Shown: positions 45,140 through 53,560 of the stretch, one piece after another | Numbering within the stretch: the first letter of the stretch is position 1 | Layout of the letters: the number at the start of each line of letters is the position of its first letter | Made by a program: the position numbers and the translations under genes | The notes under the pieces: model-generated | The model's input: the letters and a program-made list of their open reading frames with translations, nothing else | What the model was told of the DNA's origin: nothing | Databases searched by the model: none | Source of the DNA: an uncultured Opitutaceae bacterium | Lineage (GTDB): Bacteria; Verrucomicrobiota; Verrucomicrobiia; Opitutales; Opitutaceae | Direction: 5' to 3' | DNA: 64,000 bases | Assembly: GCA_903862935.1 (NCBI GenBank) | Contig: CAIOZY010000057.1 | Location: 57,750 to 121,749 of the forward strand

Positions 45140-48100
45140 TCAGGGAAGCGGGGGCGTCCTCGGCGGGCAGGCGAGCGCGAAGTCCTCCGAATCGAGCGAA
45201 AGGTTCGGGTTGTAGGCCGGGTCGTTAAGGAGCCGACCCGCCCAACGCGCCTGGACGGCGGCGATCTCCCCTTGGAAGCGGAGCACCTTCTCCGGGGTAT
45301 TCTCCTGGCCGCGGCTGGCCGACTCGTGGTGGATCAACTCGGCGAAGGGCGTGTAGACGTTGCGGTAGCCCCGGGCCTCGACCTTCAGGCAGAAGTCGAC
45401 GTCGTTGAAGGCGACCGGCAGGCCTTCGGCGTCAAACCCGCCCGCCTCGAAGAAGATCGACTTGCGCACGGCCAGGCAGGCCGCGGTCACCACCGACACG
45501 TTCTGGGCCAGGTGCGGCCGGAACTGGGGCGTCCCGGGGTCGTTGCGGGCAAAGCCCTTGAAGGCGTGCCCGGCCACCCCGCCGATTCCCGTGATGACAC
45601 CGGCGTGCTGCAGGCGCAGGTCCGGGTAGTAGAGCCGGGCCCCGACGGCCCCGACCTCCGGCCGCAGGGCCTGCGCCACCAGTTCGCCGAGCCAGCCCGT
45701 TCCGAGGACCTCGATGTCGTTGTTGAGCAGGCACAGGACCGAGCCCCGGGCCTGCTCTGCGGCGAAGTTGGTGATCGCCGAGTAGTTGAAGGGCCGGTCG
45801 TAGTCGAGGAGGCGGACCCCGTTCTCCCGGGCGAGCTCCGAAAACAGGGCCAGGGCCTCGGGATCGTCGGAGCGATTGTTGACCAGCAGGATCTCGTATG
45901 GGGAGTAGTCGGTCCGGGCGATGATCGAGGCGACGCACACCCGCACGAGGCCCGCCGCGTTGTGGGTCGGGATGATGATCGACACCAGCGGTGGCTGGGG
46001 GGGCAGGGGATGGGCGACCCGCCAGTGGCCTCCGACCGTCGGCAGCACCGGTGCGGGGCGCTCCACCCGCGCCAAGTGCGCGGCAACGGCCCTGCGGCCG
46101 GAGTCGGAGGCGTAAGTCTTCTCGCCCAGGCTCAGGGCGGTAGAGCCCTCGCCCGCGCGCCAGTGGTAGAGAACGCGCGGGACATGCCGGATCGCGCCCG
46201 CCGGGGCGCGCTCGCTCACGCGCAGCACCAGGTCCCAGTCCTGGCTTCCCTCCAGGCCGGGCCTGAGCCCGCCCAATTCGCGCAGGGTCGCCGTCCGGAA
46301 GACCGCCAGGTGGGACACGTAGTTTTGCCCCAGGATCAGCTCCGGGTTCCAGTCGGGCTTGAAGTGCGGGTCGAAGCGGGTGCCCTGCTCGTCGATCTTG
46401 TCCTCGTCGGTGTAGACAAGCTCGGCGTCCGGGTGCCGGGCGATCTCGCAGGCCACGCAATACAGGGCGTGGGGGGCGAGCTCGTCGTCGTGGTCAAAGA
46501 GGGCCGTGTAGTCGCCGCTCGCCAGCTGCAGGGCCGAGTTGGTGGCCCTGCAGATGTGCCCGTTTTCCGCTCGGTAGGTGACGCGGATCCTCGGCTCTTC
46601 GAGGGCCGCCCGCTCGATGACCTCGCGCACATGGGGCTTGGTGGAGGCGTCGTCGGCGATGCACAGCTCCCAGTGGGGGTAGACCTGGACCCGGACCGAG
46701 GTAATCGCGCGCTCGAGCCAGCCCTTGTCGGGGTTGAAGACCGGCATCAACACCGAGATCTTCGGCGCGGGCGATAGGACGCGGGCCGCGGCCCGCACCG
46801 ACTCCAGCTGCTCGGGGCTGAGCGTGTCGTAGGTGCGCACCCAGTGCTCGTAGGATCCGGGCTCGGCCTCCGCATCGGGGGAGCTCAGCGGCCGGTCCAG
46901 GAACGTCTGCCAGCGCCCGTCCGGTCCGAGAGCCTCGAGGACAACTGAGCGGTCCTCGGGAAGCAGCAGGACCTCGACCTTGAAGCCGCTTGTGGCGCAC
47001 TGCGGGCTGCCCGGGTGCGCGCGCAACAGGTCCGGCCTCCCCGTCCCGCACACCCCCTCATGGATGCGCCCGCCCACCCGGGCGCGGAGCCCCTGGATCG
47101 GGGCGGCGTCCTCGCGGAAGCACCAGCCGCGGATCACGACCGGCCCGCTCTGGCGGCGCCAGGAGCGCGGGGCGTCGATGTGGTGGACAAATCCGCTGCC
47201 GTGGACGGGAACCGGTGCGGCGCCCGGCGCCGGGGCCCGGTTGTTCTCGAAGGCCCGGCGCAGGGCGCGCAGGCCCGAGGTCGCCCGCCAGGAAAACGAG
47301 GCCTGCATGCGCCGCACCTTGTCAGAGCTCTTCTCGAGGGCACTCTCCAACTCGGCGGCCCGCCGACTCAGGGCCTCGATCTCGCGGGCGTCCACGCGGC
47401 GCCGCTCCGCGGCCTCGGCGCGGACGGTCGCCAGCAGGTTGTCGAGGGCCTTCTGGGAGTTCTCGAGGAGAAACAGGCTCGACCGGCGGATGCGGTCGCG
47501 CTGGGTCCAGGCCTGCGCCTCCAGCGCATGCGCGGCCCGCGCGGCGGCCAGCTGCTCATTCAGGCGCTCGACTCGGGGGTCGCGCACGAGGCCCGCCAGG
47601 TGGGGCCAGATCCGGCGCCAGGCCGGGAGGGCTCCCTCGAAGGCCGGGGCCGAGGCGGCTGCGGCGCTCGCGAGCTCCGTGTGGCGCCGGGCGTTGCTTT
47701 CCCTCGCGAGGCGGTAGTCGAAGAGGGCGGCCGGGACCGAGGCGAGCGTTCCGGCCCCGAGCGCAACGCGGAGCAGAAACTGCCAGTCCTCGCTCGCCCC
47801 GCGGTTGTCGGTGGGGAAGCCTCCCAGAAAAAGAAAGCGGTCCCGGCGGGCGATGAAGTTGGTGTCCCCGAGGACGTTCTCCACGAGCGCGAGCTCGTCG
47901 CAGGGCCCGAGGGGGATGAAGCGGTAGCCGCCCCCGCCTGCGGGCAGGTCGCCGTCGGGCTCGGCGTCGAAGCCGCAGGATACGCAGTCGGCCCCGGTGG
48001 AGGCCAGGGCCAGCGCCAGGGTTCCTATCATGTCCGGGTGGAACCGGTTGTCCGCGTCGCAGAATAGCACAGCCTCGCCGCGGGCCTCCCGCGCGGCCCG

Positions 48101-48928
48101 GTTCCGGGCGACGGCCGGCCCGGTGTTGGCCTGCCTAAGAAATCTCCAGCCGCGGGGGGAGTACTCGAGTTCGGCCCGGGAGAAAGCCGCCTTGGCCTCG
48201 GGGCTCCTCGAGCCGTCGTCGACGACGATCACCTCGAGGGCGGCCTTGTTTTGGACTGCCAGGGAGGCCAGGGCCTCCCCGAGGAAAGCGGGGTGTTCGT
48301 AGTAGGCGACGCAGACGGAGACCGATGGAAGCGAGAGGTGGCGCTGCAGGGTTCGTTGCCCGGCGGCCTGGAGTGCAGCCTGGACGGGGTCGGCCGCCTG
48401 GAGTTTCGGCTGGGCCCATCCCTTGTCCGAGAGCCAGGAGCCGACCTTCGAGTCCAGACACGAAAAAGAGTCGGCGCCGGCCAGGGCCTGGCGCTCCAAG
48501 AACTCGGTCGCGATCGCCTCCCGGCCGTCGGCGGGAAAGGTCTGATCCGCCTCACGGCGGTACTGCCCGAGCGTGTCAAAGACGATCGCAATCCCGTAGG
48601 CGTCCATCCCGCAGGCCCGCGCGGCCACGGAGGCCGAGGCGTGGGCGGGGTTCCCGATGAACACGGCCGCATCTGGCCTCAGGGTGGTGAGGGTCTCTCG
48701 AATCCGCAGGGCCAGGCGATGGGAAGGAACGGCCGGAAAAACGGCCCGGCTCCCGGCGGGCGAGACCTCGTCAAGGTGTCGGAACCCCGCATCGCCCTCG
48801 GGGCCCCCGTCCCGCCCGCCTGTCCCCAGTATGGTGACCCGGTCTCCCCGGGCGGCCAGCGCCCGGGCGAGCTCTAAGCAGGGGCCGGCTGGCGCCGGCT
48901 CATGGGAGATTAGGCAGAATGAACTCAT
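45140..48928 (-). CDS. multidomain glycosyltransferase: GT-B-like N-terminus plus three GT2 domains
   Basis: 1262 residues. Residues 1-190 resemble the acceptor half of a GT4 enzyme. GT2 domain 1 spans about 200-430 (DAD at 291-293). A coiled-coil-like stretch follows (450-560). A small GWCF domain lies at about 585-680. GT2 domain 2 spans 723-950 (DHD at 812-814, SQDWD at 895-899), and GT2 domain 3 spans 981-1235 (NND at 1069-1071). Fused GT2 arrays like this polymerise or build repeating units. ATG 48928 is chosen because homology starts here; the frame continues upstream into the IS element. Only two bases separate it from the next gene. Confidence 0.87.
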   Translation of the reverse strand: MSSFCLISHEPAPAGPCLELARALAARGDRVTILGTGGRDGGPEGDAGFRHLDEVSPAGSRAVFPAVPSHRLALRIRETLTTLRPDAAVFIGNPAHASASVAARACGMDAYGIAIVFDTLGQYRREADQTFPADGREAIATEFLERQALAGADSFSCLDSKVGSWLSDKGWAQPKLQAADPVQAALQAAGQRTLQRHLSLPSVSVCVAYYEHPAFLGEALASLAVQNKAALEVIVVDDGSRSPEAKAAFSRAELEYSPRGWRFLRQANTGPAVARNRAAREARGEAVLFCDADNRFHPDMIGTLALALASTGADCVSCGFDAEPDGDLPAGGGGYRFIPLGPCDELALVENVLGDTNFIARRDRFLFLGGFPTDNRGASEDWQFLLRVALGAGTLASVPAALFDYRLARESNARRHTELASAAAASAPAFEGALPAWRRIWPHLAGLVRDPRVERLNEQLAAARAAHALEAQAWTQRDRIRRSSLFLLENSQKALDNLLATVRAEAAERRRVDAREIEALSRRAAELESALEKSSDKVRRMQASFSWRATSGLRALRRAFENNRAPAPGAAPVPVHGSGFVHHIDAPRSWRRQSGPVVIRGWCFREDAAPIQGLRARVGGRIHEGVCGTGRPDLLRAHPGSPQCATSGFKVEVLLLPEDRSVVLEALGPDGRWQTFLDRPLSSPDAEAEPGSYEHWVRTYDTLSPEQLESVRAAARVLSPAPKISVLMPVFNPDKGWLERAITSVRVQVYPHWELCIADDASTKPHVREVIERAALEEPRIRVTYRAENGHICRATNSALQLASGDYTALFDHDDELAPHALYCVACEIARHPDAELVYTDEDKIDEQGTRFDPHFKPDWNPELILGQNYVSHLAVFRTATLRELGGLRPGLEGSQDWDLVLRVSERAPAGAIRHVPRVLYHWRAGEGSTALSLGEKTYASDSGRRAVAAHLARVERPAPVLPTVGGHWRVAHPLPPQPPLVSIIIPTHNAAGLVRVCVASIIARTDYSPYEILLVNNRSDDPEALALFSELARENGVRLLDYDRPFNYSAITNFAAEQARGSVLCLLNNDIEVLGTGWLGELVAQALRPEVGAVGARLYYPDLRLQHAGVITGIGGVAGHAFKGFARNDPGTPQFRPHLAQNVSVVTAACLAVRKSIFFEAGGFDAEGLPVAFNDVDFCLKVEARGYRNVYTPFAELIHHESASRGQENTPEKVLRFQGEIAAVQARWAGRLLNDPAYNPNLSLDSEDFALACPPRTPPLP

Positions 48929-48956
48929 TCGGGGAGGCTCCCATTTCGGGGCGGGC

Positions 48957-49463
48957 CTATTGCAGCCGGCATCTGACATAGGTTGAGCAAAGTTGAGCCT
49001 TGGTCGAGGTTGGAGTTGCCTTAGGACGATGAGCCCGTGCGCCGAGCTTGGCTGAGACGACAGTGAGGAGTCCGAGGACATCATCGGCGAGGGAGGCACC
49101 TATGGACTTTGGCGCGCCGTCCTCGAGCACGGTGACCTTGACTCCGGGCAGGGGCAAAGTTGGAAGATCAAATCGCTGCCGAAGTGCCGCAAGCGAGCGG
49201 GAAACCCCTTTCAGGGAATTGACCCCAGCCGACAGCGAGTGCCTGGGGGTGAATGCCATAAGCCAGGGAACACGACCATCCTTGCCGCCCATCTCCGACA
49301 CCTTCCCTCCGAAGTCAGCAATGACGGCGATTGACGGGCCCCGCAACTGCTCGCGCACCCGATCGGTGATGAAACCGCTCGGGCATTTGGGGACAACGAC
49401 CAAGTGGGCGATCAGGGCGTAAACTATGTTCCTTCCCCTCCGGATGTTGTCTCCAGACGGCAA
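48957..49463 (-). CDS. TnpA-like Y1 transposase lacking its catalytic residues
   Basis: 168 residues. The N-terminus RRGRNIVYALIAHLVVV and the central LSAGVNSLKGVS match the IS200/IS605 TnpA fold. The HUH motif, normally HVH in the strand before LSALVNSLKG, here reads RVP (GRVPWLMAF), and the catalytic tyrosine region shows no tyrosine (KVTVLEDGAP). The frame itself is uninterrupted. It therefore cannot be expected to cut single-stranded DNA. Start is TTG 49463, which fits the family N-terminus. It is divergent from tnpB, with about 23 bases between starts. Confidence 0.65.
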   Translation of the reverse strand: MPSGDNIRRGRNIVYALIAHLVVVPKCPSGFITDRVREQLRGPSIAVIADFGGKVSEMGGKDGRVPWLMAFTPRHSLSAGVNSLKGVSRSLAALRQRFDLPTLPLPGVKVTVLEDGAPKSIGASLADDVLGLLTVVSAKLGARAHRPKATPTSTKAQLCSTYVRCRLQ

Positions 49464-49486
49464 GGACTTGTTATTATCTTCTGATT

Positions 49487-50839
49487 ATGCCGAGCCAAAG
49501 GTCCTGTTCGACGGCCACCCCGCCTTCCTCTTGGACGGATGCCGTCATGTTGCGGGCCTGCCGCTGCCGGGTTGAGGCGGATGAGGTGACCAACCGGAAG
49601 CTCTTCGGCTTTGCCGATGGCCGGCGCTGGGTGTGGAACGCCTGCGTGGCCTGGACGGAGGAGGCAAATCTTGTGGCCCGCAGCGCCGGGGCAAGTTGGG
49701 CTCCGGGGGCCGCTTTCTCGCTGACCTTCCTCAGCCGACTGCTGAACCAGTGGACCGAGGCCAACCCCTGGTTAAAACTGGCGCCCAAACAGGTTCTGCA
49801 GCAGGTTGTGCATGACTTCATCAAGGCGCGGACCGCGTTCCTGACCGGCGCAGTTACACAGCCGCCGCGCTTCCAGAAGGAGCGGAAGGCCATACCAACG
49901 ATGCGCTTCCCTCAGCACGTCCGCCTCAACCAGGAGGCCGTCTTTCTCCCCGAGCTCGGCTGGATCAAATACCGCAACTCCTTTAACCGGGGCCGGGGCA
50001 TTCCAGCCGGCAAACTGCGCTCGGCCACGGTCAGATTCGAGGATGGGCACTGGTTTATCAGCCTGCTCATGAAAGTCGAGGCTCCGGTGGCGACGCAGAC
50101 GCCAATGGCCGCGCTCGGGATCGACTGCGGGGTGAAGAACACCGTGGCGCTGAGCTCCCGCGTCAATCTGCAGGCGCCGCTTATGACCGATGAGGAAAGC
50201 CACCGGGTGCTCTTCCTGGAGCGCCGGGTGGCCCGGTGCTCACTGGATTCCAACCGGCGGGCGCTGGCCCAGCGCCGCCTCAACCGCTTTCGTTCACGCA
50301 TCAGCCGCCGCATCCAGGATTGGCGCCACAAGACCACCACCGCTCTGGCCAAGAACCACGGTCTGATCGCGGCGGAGGATCTCGCGCTGAAGAGCATGAC
50401 GGCATCCGCCCGGGGCACGGTCGAAGCTCCCGGCAGCAACGTGGCCCGAAAGGCTGGGCTCAACCGGGCTCTCCTGGAACCCGGCTTTGGCATCATCATG
50501 CAGATGCTCGACTACAAGCAGGCGGACTGCGGGCATGCGTTCATCCCGGTGAATCCGGCTCACACCTCGCAGACCTGCCCGAAATGTGGTCATGTTTTTC
50601 CGGGCAACCGCCTGGACCGCGACCATTTCGAGTGCGTCCGCTGCGGATTTGAGGATGAGGCCGACTTTGTCGGGGCCCGCAACGTCCTGCGGCGGGCTCA
50701 GCTCCACTCTCTGGCGGGCCTCCCCGAGACCGTCTTGGCGGCCGGACCTGGCCGTGACTGCGCGCCTGCGGCGAAGGCCGCCAGAGCCCACGGGGGCTCC
50801 CAACCGCGAACCAACCCCGGTTCACCCCTCGCGGCGTGA
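49487..50839 (+). CDS. tnpB: TnpB, RNA-guided RuvC nuclease of IS605 family
   Basis: 450 residues from ATG 49487. An inner ATG at 49547 fits the family N-terminus better. The RuvC-type active site is complete: D213 (GIDCG), E297 (AAEDL) and D393 (EADFVGARN). The zinc finger has C364, C367, C383 and C386. TnpB proteins use a right-end RNA to cut DNA at sites next to a short target motif, helping the element persist. The C-terminal tail (about 405-450) overlaps the region where such RNA is usually encoded. Confidence 0.88.
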   Translation: MPSQRSCSTATPPSSWTDAVMLRACRCRVEADEVTNRKLFGFADGRRWVWNACVAWTEEANLVARSAGASWAPGAAFSLTFLSRLLNQWTEANPWLKLAPKQVLQQVVHDFIKARTAFLTGAVTQPPRFQKERKAIPTMRFPQHVRLNQEAVFLPELGWIKYRNSFNRGRGIPAGKLRSATVRFEDGHWFISLLMKVEAPVATQTPMAALGIDCGVKNTVALSSRVNLQAPLMTDEESHRVLFLERRVARCSLDSNRRALAQRRLNRFRSRISRRIQDWRHKTTTALAKNHGLIAAEDLALKSMTASARGTVEAPGSNVARKAGLNRALLEPGFGIIMQMLDYKQADCGHAFIPVNPAHTSQTCPKCGHVFPGNRLDRDHFECVRCGFEDEADFVGARNVLRRAQLHSLAGLPETVLAAGPGRDCAPAAKAARAHGGSQPRTNPGSPLAA

Positions 50840-50880
50840 GCACCGGGAATCCCGGGCCTTCGGGCCTGGGAGGATGTCAA
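50700..50880 (+). ncRNA. candidate omega RNA (reRNA) at the TnpB right end
   Basis: In this family the guide RNA scaffold is made from the 3' end of tnpB and the right end of the element. Here the element end has a strong hairpin, 50851-50858 with 50863-50870, closed by TTCG. The guide would be read from bases just past about 50880, which are antisense to the 3' end of the GT2 gene at 50877-52211. The boundaries are a guess from family knowledge. Confidence 0.35.
50851..50870 (+). terminator. hairpin with TTCG tetraloop at IS right end
   Basis: CCCGGGCC and GGCCTGGG pair over eight positions (one G-T) around TTCG. No T-run follows, so it is better read as the right-end/RNA scaffold hairpin than as an intrinsic terminator, though it could slow transcripts coming from either side. 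Confidence 0.5.
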
Positions 50881-52211
50881 AACCGCCAACCTTGGCTCAT
50901 CAGCCGGGCGACGACTGAGCTGTCGAGCTGGGCCCGCTCCATGCTGGCCACCAGCTCCTCCCTCGAGGGCGTCCGCCCGAGGCTTCGTGCCCTCAGGGCG
51001 TCCATCTCGGGGATCCCGACCTCCTCCAGGCGGGCCTGGCTCTTCTGGGCGGGGTGGAGGCGGAACAGCCCCAGAAAATACGGGAGCCGCGCAAACCGGG
51101 CCCCGGCCGCCTGGAAGCGCAGGATTAAGTCCCAGTCGACGGCGAAGTGGAACGCCGGGTCGACGCCGCCGACCCGGTCCCAGACGCGCCTGCGCCAGAA
51201 GAGGGTCTCCTGCGGGATCAGGTCCTGCATCCGCAGGTCGTCGCAGGCCATGCGGGGCGCGAGCCAGCGCCCGACCTCCCGGCCCTCTTCGTCGATCAGC
51301 ACCCGGTGCCCGTAGACGACGTCGACCTCGGGATGGCGCGCAAAGTACTCCGCCACGAACTGCGCCGCGCCCGGCATGAGCAGGTCGTCGGAGTTCAGGT
51401 AGGCCATGATGTCGTCGGGCCGGAGGTCGATCCCTTCGAAGCCGCGGCGCAGGGCGTCGGCTTGGCCCTGGTCGGGCTCGCTCGCCCAGCGCTTGAGCCG
51501 GGGGGCGTACCGCCACAGCAGTTTCTGCGTTCCGTCGGTCGATCCGCCGTCCTGGACGATGTAGTCGATTGTGACGCCTTTCTGGGAGAGGACGCTTTGG
51601 AGCGTCGCCTCGAGGAAGGCCCCGTGCTGGAAGGAGGGGGTGACCACGGTCAGGCGGGGCAGCCGCCCGGCGTGGAGCCGGGGCCTGGGAAAACGCTCGG
51701 GTTCGACCGGGCGCGGGGGGTAATGGGGGCTCAGGCGCAGCGGATGCCCGCCGTCCTCTTCAATCCGGGAGAAGACCAGCGCCTTCTCGGCGGGCTTGAG
51801 CCGGGCCAGGCTTCCCGGGCGCCCGATCAGAGACTCGAGGGCGAAGCGGGCCATCCGGAAGCGATGGGGCAGGGCGTCCAACCAGGGGCTTTCGAGCTCG
51901 AGCTCACGGAAGACGGTCCAGGACTGTTCCCCCTCGAGCCTGGCCTCGAGCCGGATCCGGCTCCGGCCGGGCCCCAGGGTAAGCCGGACGGTGAAACCCG
52001 ACCGGCCGCTCTCCGCCGGCCCATTGAAGGCGGCCTGGACGTCGGTCCGGGGCAGGCCGCAGCGCCCGGGAACCGTGCGGCCCCTCACACGGGCGCGGAC
52101 AGCCTCGATCTTCCGGCCCGTCTCCTCAAAGCACCAGCCCCGCAGGCACAACCCCGGCGATTCGACGGAGGCAGCGCTCGGTTCGTCGAGGCACGAACGC
52201 AAGCTGGGCAC
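50877..52211 (-). CDS. GT2 glycosyltransferase with N-terminal GWCF domain
   Basis: 444 residues. Residues 16-108 form the same small beta domain as in the 45140-48928 protein (GWCF at 25-28, RARV, SGFTV, W-TVF). From about 185 a GT-A domain begins with VVTPSFQHGAFLE; QDGGSTDGT and YLNSDDLL mark the donor site. The stop codon at 50877-50879 lies within the sequence that looks like the IS right end, so the original C-terminus may have been different. The start is GTG 52211. It is 17 bases downstream of the transaldolase gene. Confidence 0.85.
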   Translation of the reverse strand: MPSLRSCLDEPSAASVESPGLCLRGWCFEETGRKIEAVRARVRGRTVPGRCGLPRTDVQAAFNGPAESGRSGFTVRLTLGPGRSRIRLEARLEGEQSWTVFRELELESPWLDALPHRFRMARFALESLIGRPGSLARLKPAEKALVFSRIEEDGGHPLRLSPHYPPRPVEPERFPRPRLHAGRLPRLTVVTPSFQHGAFLEATLQSVLSQKGVTIDYIVQDGGSTDGTQKLLWRYAPRLKRWASEPDQGQADALRRGFEGIDLRPDDIMAYLNSDDLLMPGAAQFVAEYFARHPEVDVVYGHRVLIDEEGREVGRWLAPRMACDDLRMQDLIPQETLFWRRRVWDRVGGVDPAFHFAVDWDLILRFQAAGARFARLPYFLGLFRLHPAQKSQARLEEVGIPEMDALRARSLGRTPSREELVASMERAQLDSSVVARLMSQGWRF

Positions 52212-52228
52212 GGCTTTTCGGGCTCGCC

Positions 52229-52948
52229 TTAGAGCTTGAAGCCGGCCTCAGCCGCGTCCCGGGCGAACATCTTGACGGTGTCGAGCGACAGGTCCTCCAG
52301 GCCGAACCCGATCAGCTTGGCGGCCTTCGCGAGGATGTCGTGCGGCACGGTGACGATCGCACAGCCGCAGTCCTGCGCCTGGAAGATGTTGAGGACCTCG
52401 CGGGTGCTGGCCCACAGAAGCTCCGCCTTCGGGTGGGACTTGAGGATCGGGTGGCACCCGCGCAGGATCGGAACCGGATCCAGGCCTGTGTCGGCGATCC
52501 GGCCGGCGAAGATCGAGATGATGGACGGGACCTGGGGGTTGAGGACGTCGGCCACCGCCTGCACCTGGCGCTCGGTAAAGAGGGCGGTGATGTTCAGCTT
52601 GACCCCCTCCTTGGCGAGCTCCCCGATCAGCGGCACCGAGCTCTCCCCTCGGGAGTTGGTGATCGGGATCTTGGTGTAGACGTTGGAAGCCCACCGGGAG
52701 ATCTTCAGGGCCTGGCGCTTCATCTCGGGAAACTCGTCGGTGAAGACCTCGAAGGAGATCGGCTTCACGGTGACCGTCTGGAGCACCTCGTGGGCGAACG
52801 CCTCGTAGTCGCGGATCCCGGCCTTCTTCATCAGGGTCGGGTTGGTCGTCAGACCCTTGATGTAGGGCTTGGCGTTCAGTTCCAGGATGCCCGCCTTGTC
52901 GGCGCCGTCGGCGTAGAGCTTAATCGTGAGGTCGTTGAGGGATTTCAT
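52229..52948 (-). CDS. transaldolase (small, fructose-6-phosphate-aldolase-like family)
   Basis: 239 residues, TIM barrel. GLTTNPTLMKKAG at 32-44 and the Schiff-base lysine K93 in VYTKIPITN are diagnostic. A housekeeping transaldolase makes sedoheptulose-7-phosphate, which is the first substrate of the heptose genes directly upstream (gmhB-like, gmhA-like). A dedicated role in supplying heptose precursors is therefore likely by context, but the activity could equally be general. ATG 52948 is the start of homology. Confidence 0.85.
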   Translation of the reverse strand: MKSLNDLTIKLYADGADKAGILELNAKPYIKGLTTNPTLMKKAGIRDYEAFAHEVLQTVTVKPISFEVFTDEFPEMKRQALKISRWASNVYTKIPITNSRGESSVPLIGELAKEGVKLNITALFTERQVQAVADVLNPQVPSIISIFAGRIADTGLDPVPILRGCHPILKSHPKAELLWASTREVLNIFQAQDCGCAIVTVPHDILAKAAKLIGFGLEDLSLDTVKMFARDAAEAGFKL

Positions 52949-53013
52949 GAATGGGGTGATGGGAAAGCAGATGGCCGCCAGGGCCCGGGGTGCAAGGGGT
53001 TTTTTCCTTGAGA

Positions 53014-53559
53014 CTATGCGGACCGGCTTAGGATCAGCGCGGCCGCCTCCGCAAACGACTTCACCGTGAAGTCGGGCGGGCTTGGCATCGGCTCGGCATA
53101 GCCAAAGTCGATGAAGACGGTCCTCACCCCGGCCCGCTTCCCGCACTCCACGTCCCGCCAGCGGTCGCCGACCATCCAGGAGCGGGCGAGGTCGAGCCCC
53201 ATCTGCTCGGCGGCCTCCAAGAGCATCCCCGGCTCGGGCTTGCGCCGCCGCGAGGGGTTCCCCCGGCCGGGGTCGTAGCAGACCTCGACCCGGTCAATCT
53301 CGGGGATGAGCCGGAGGAGTTCGGCGTGCATCGCCTCCACGGCCGCCTGCGACTGGGTGCCCCGGCCCACATCGGGCTGGTTTGTGGCTACGACCAGCGC
53401 AAATCCGGCCTTCTTCAACTCCCTGCAGCCCTCGGCAACCCCGGGGAACAGCCGGAAGTCGCCGACCGACTGCGGGGGGAAGGGCTTCCCATCCCGGACC
53501 AGCTGGACGTTCAGCGTCCCGTCCCGGTCCAGGAATACTGCGGGCCGAGGCGGAGCCAT
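53014..53559 (-). CDS. HAD-family D-glycero-D-manno-heptose 1,7-bisphosphate phosphatase-like
   Basis: 181 residues. HAD motif I is D11-x-D13-G-T, motif II T59-N60, motif III K107 and motif IV G131-D132. The order and the RKPEPGM box identify the GmhB/HisB-N type. The zinc loop of typical GmhB (Cys-His and Cys-x-Cys around this position) is not formed here: only C94 remains in CYDPGRGNPS. It would remove the 7-phosphate before nucleotidylation by HddC. One base separates it from the gmhA-like gene. Confidence 0.82.
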   Translation of the reverse strand: MAPPRPAVFLDRDGTLNVQLVRDGKPFPPQSVGDFRLFPGVAEGCRELKKAGFALVVATNQPDVGRGTQSQAAVEAMHAELLRLIPEIDRVEVCYDPGRGNPSRRRKPEPGMLLEAAEQMGLDLARSWMVGDRWRDVECGKRAGVRTVFIDFGYAEPMPSPPDFTVKSFAEAAALILSRSA

Positions 53560-53560
53560 C

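Larger units (their letters stand above)
48930..50880. mobile_element. IS605-type insertion element (IS200/IS605 family), probably immobile
   Basis: A divergent tnpA (minus) and tnpB (plus) pair between two GT2 genes that otherwise would be adjacent in one minus-strand unit. The right end is well marked: a hairpin with a TTCG loop (50851-50870) followed by GGAGGATGTCAA, the kind of terminal sequence I recall for this family. The left end cannot be placed exactly; it must lie between the GT2 start at 48928 and the tnpA stop at 48957. No terminal inverted repeats are expected for this family. Confidence 0.75.
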
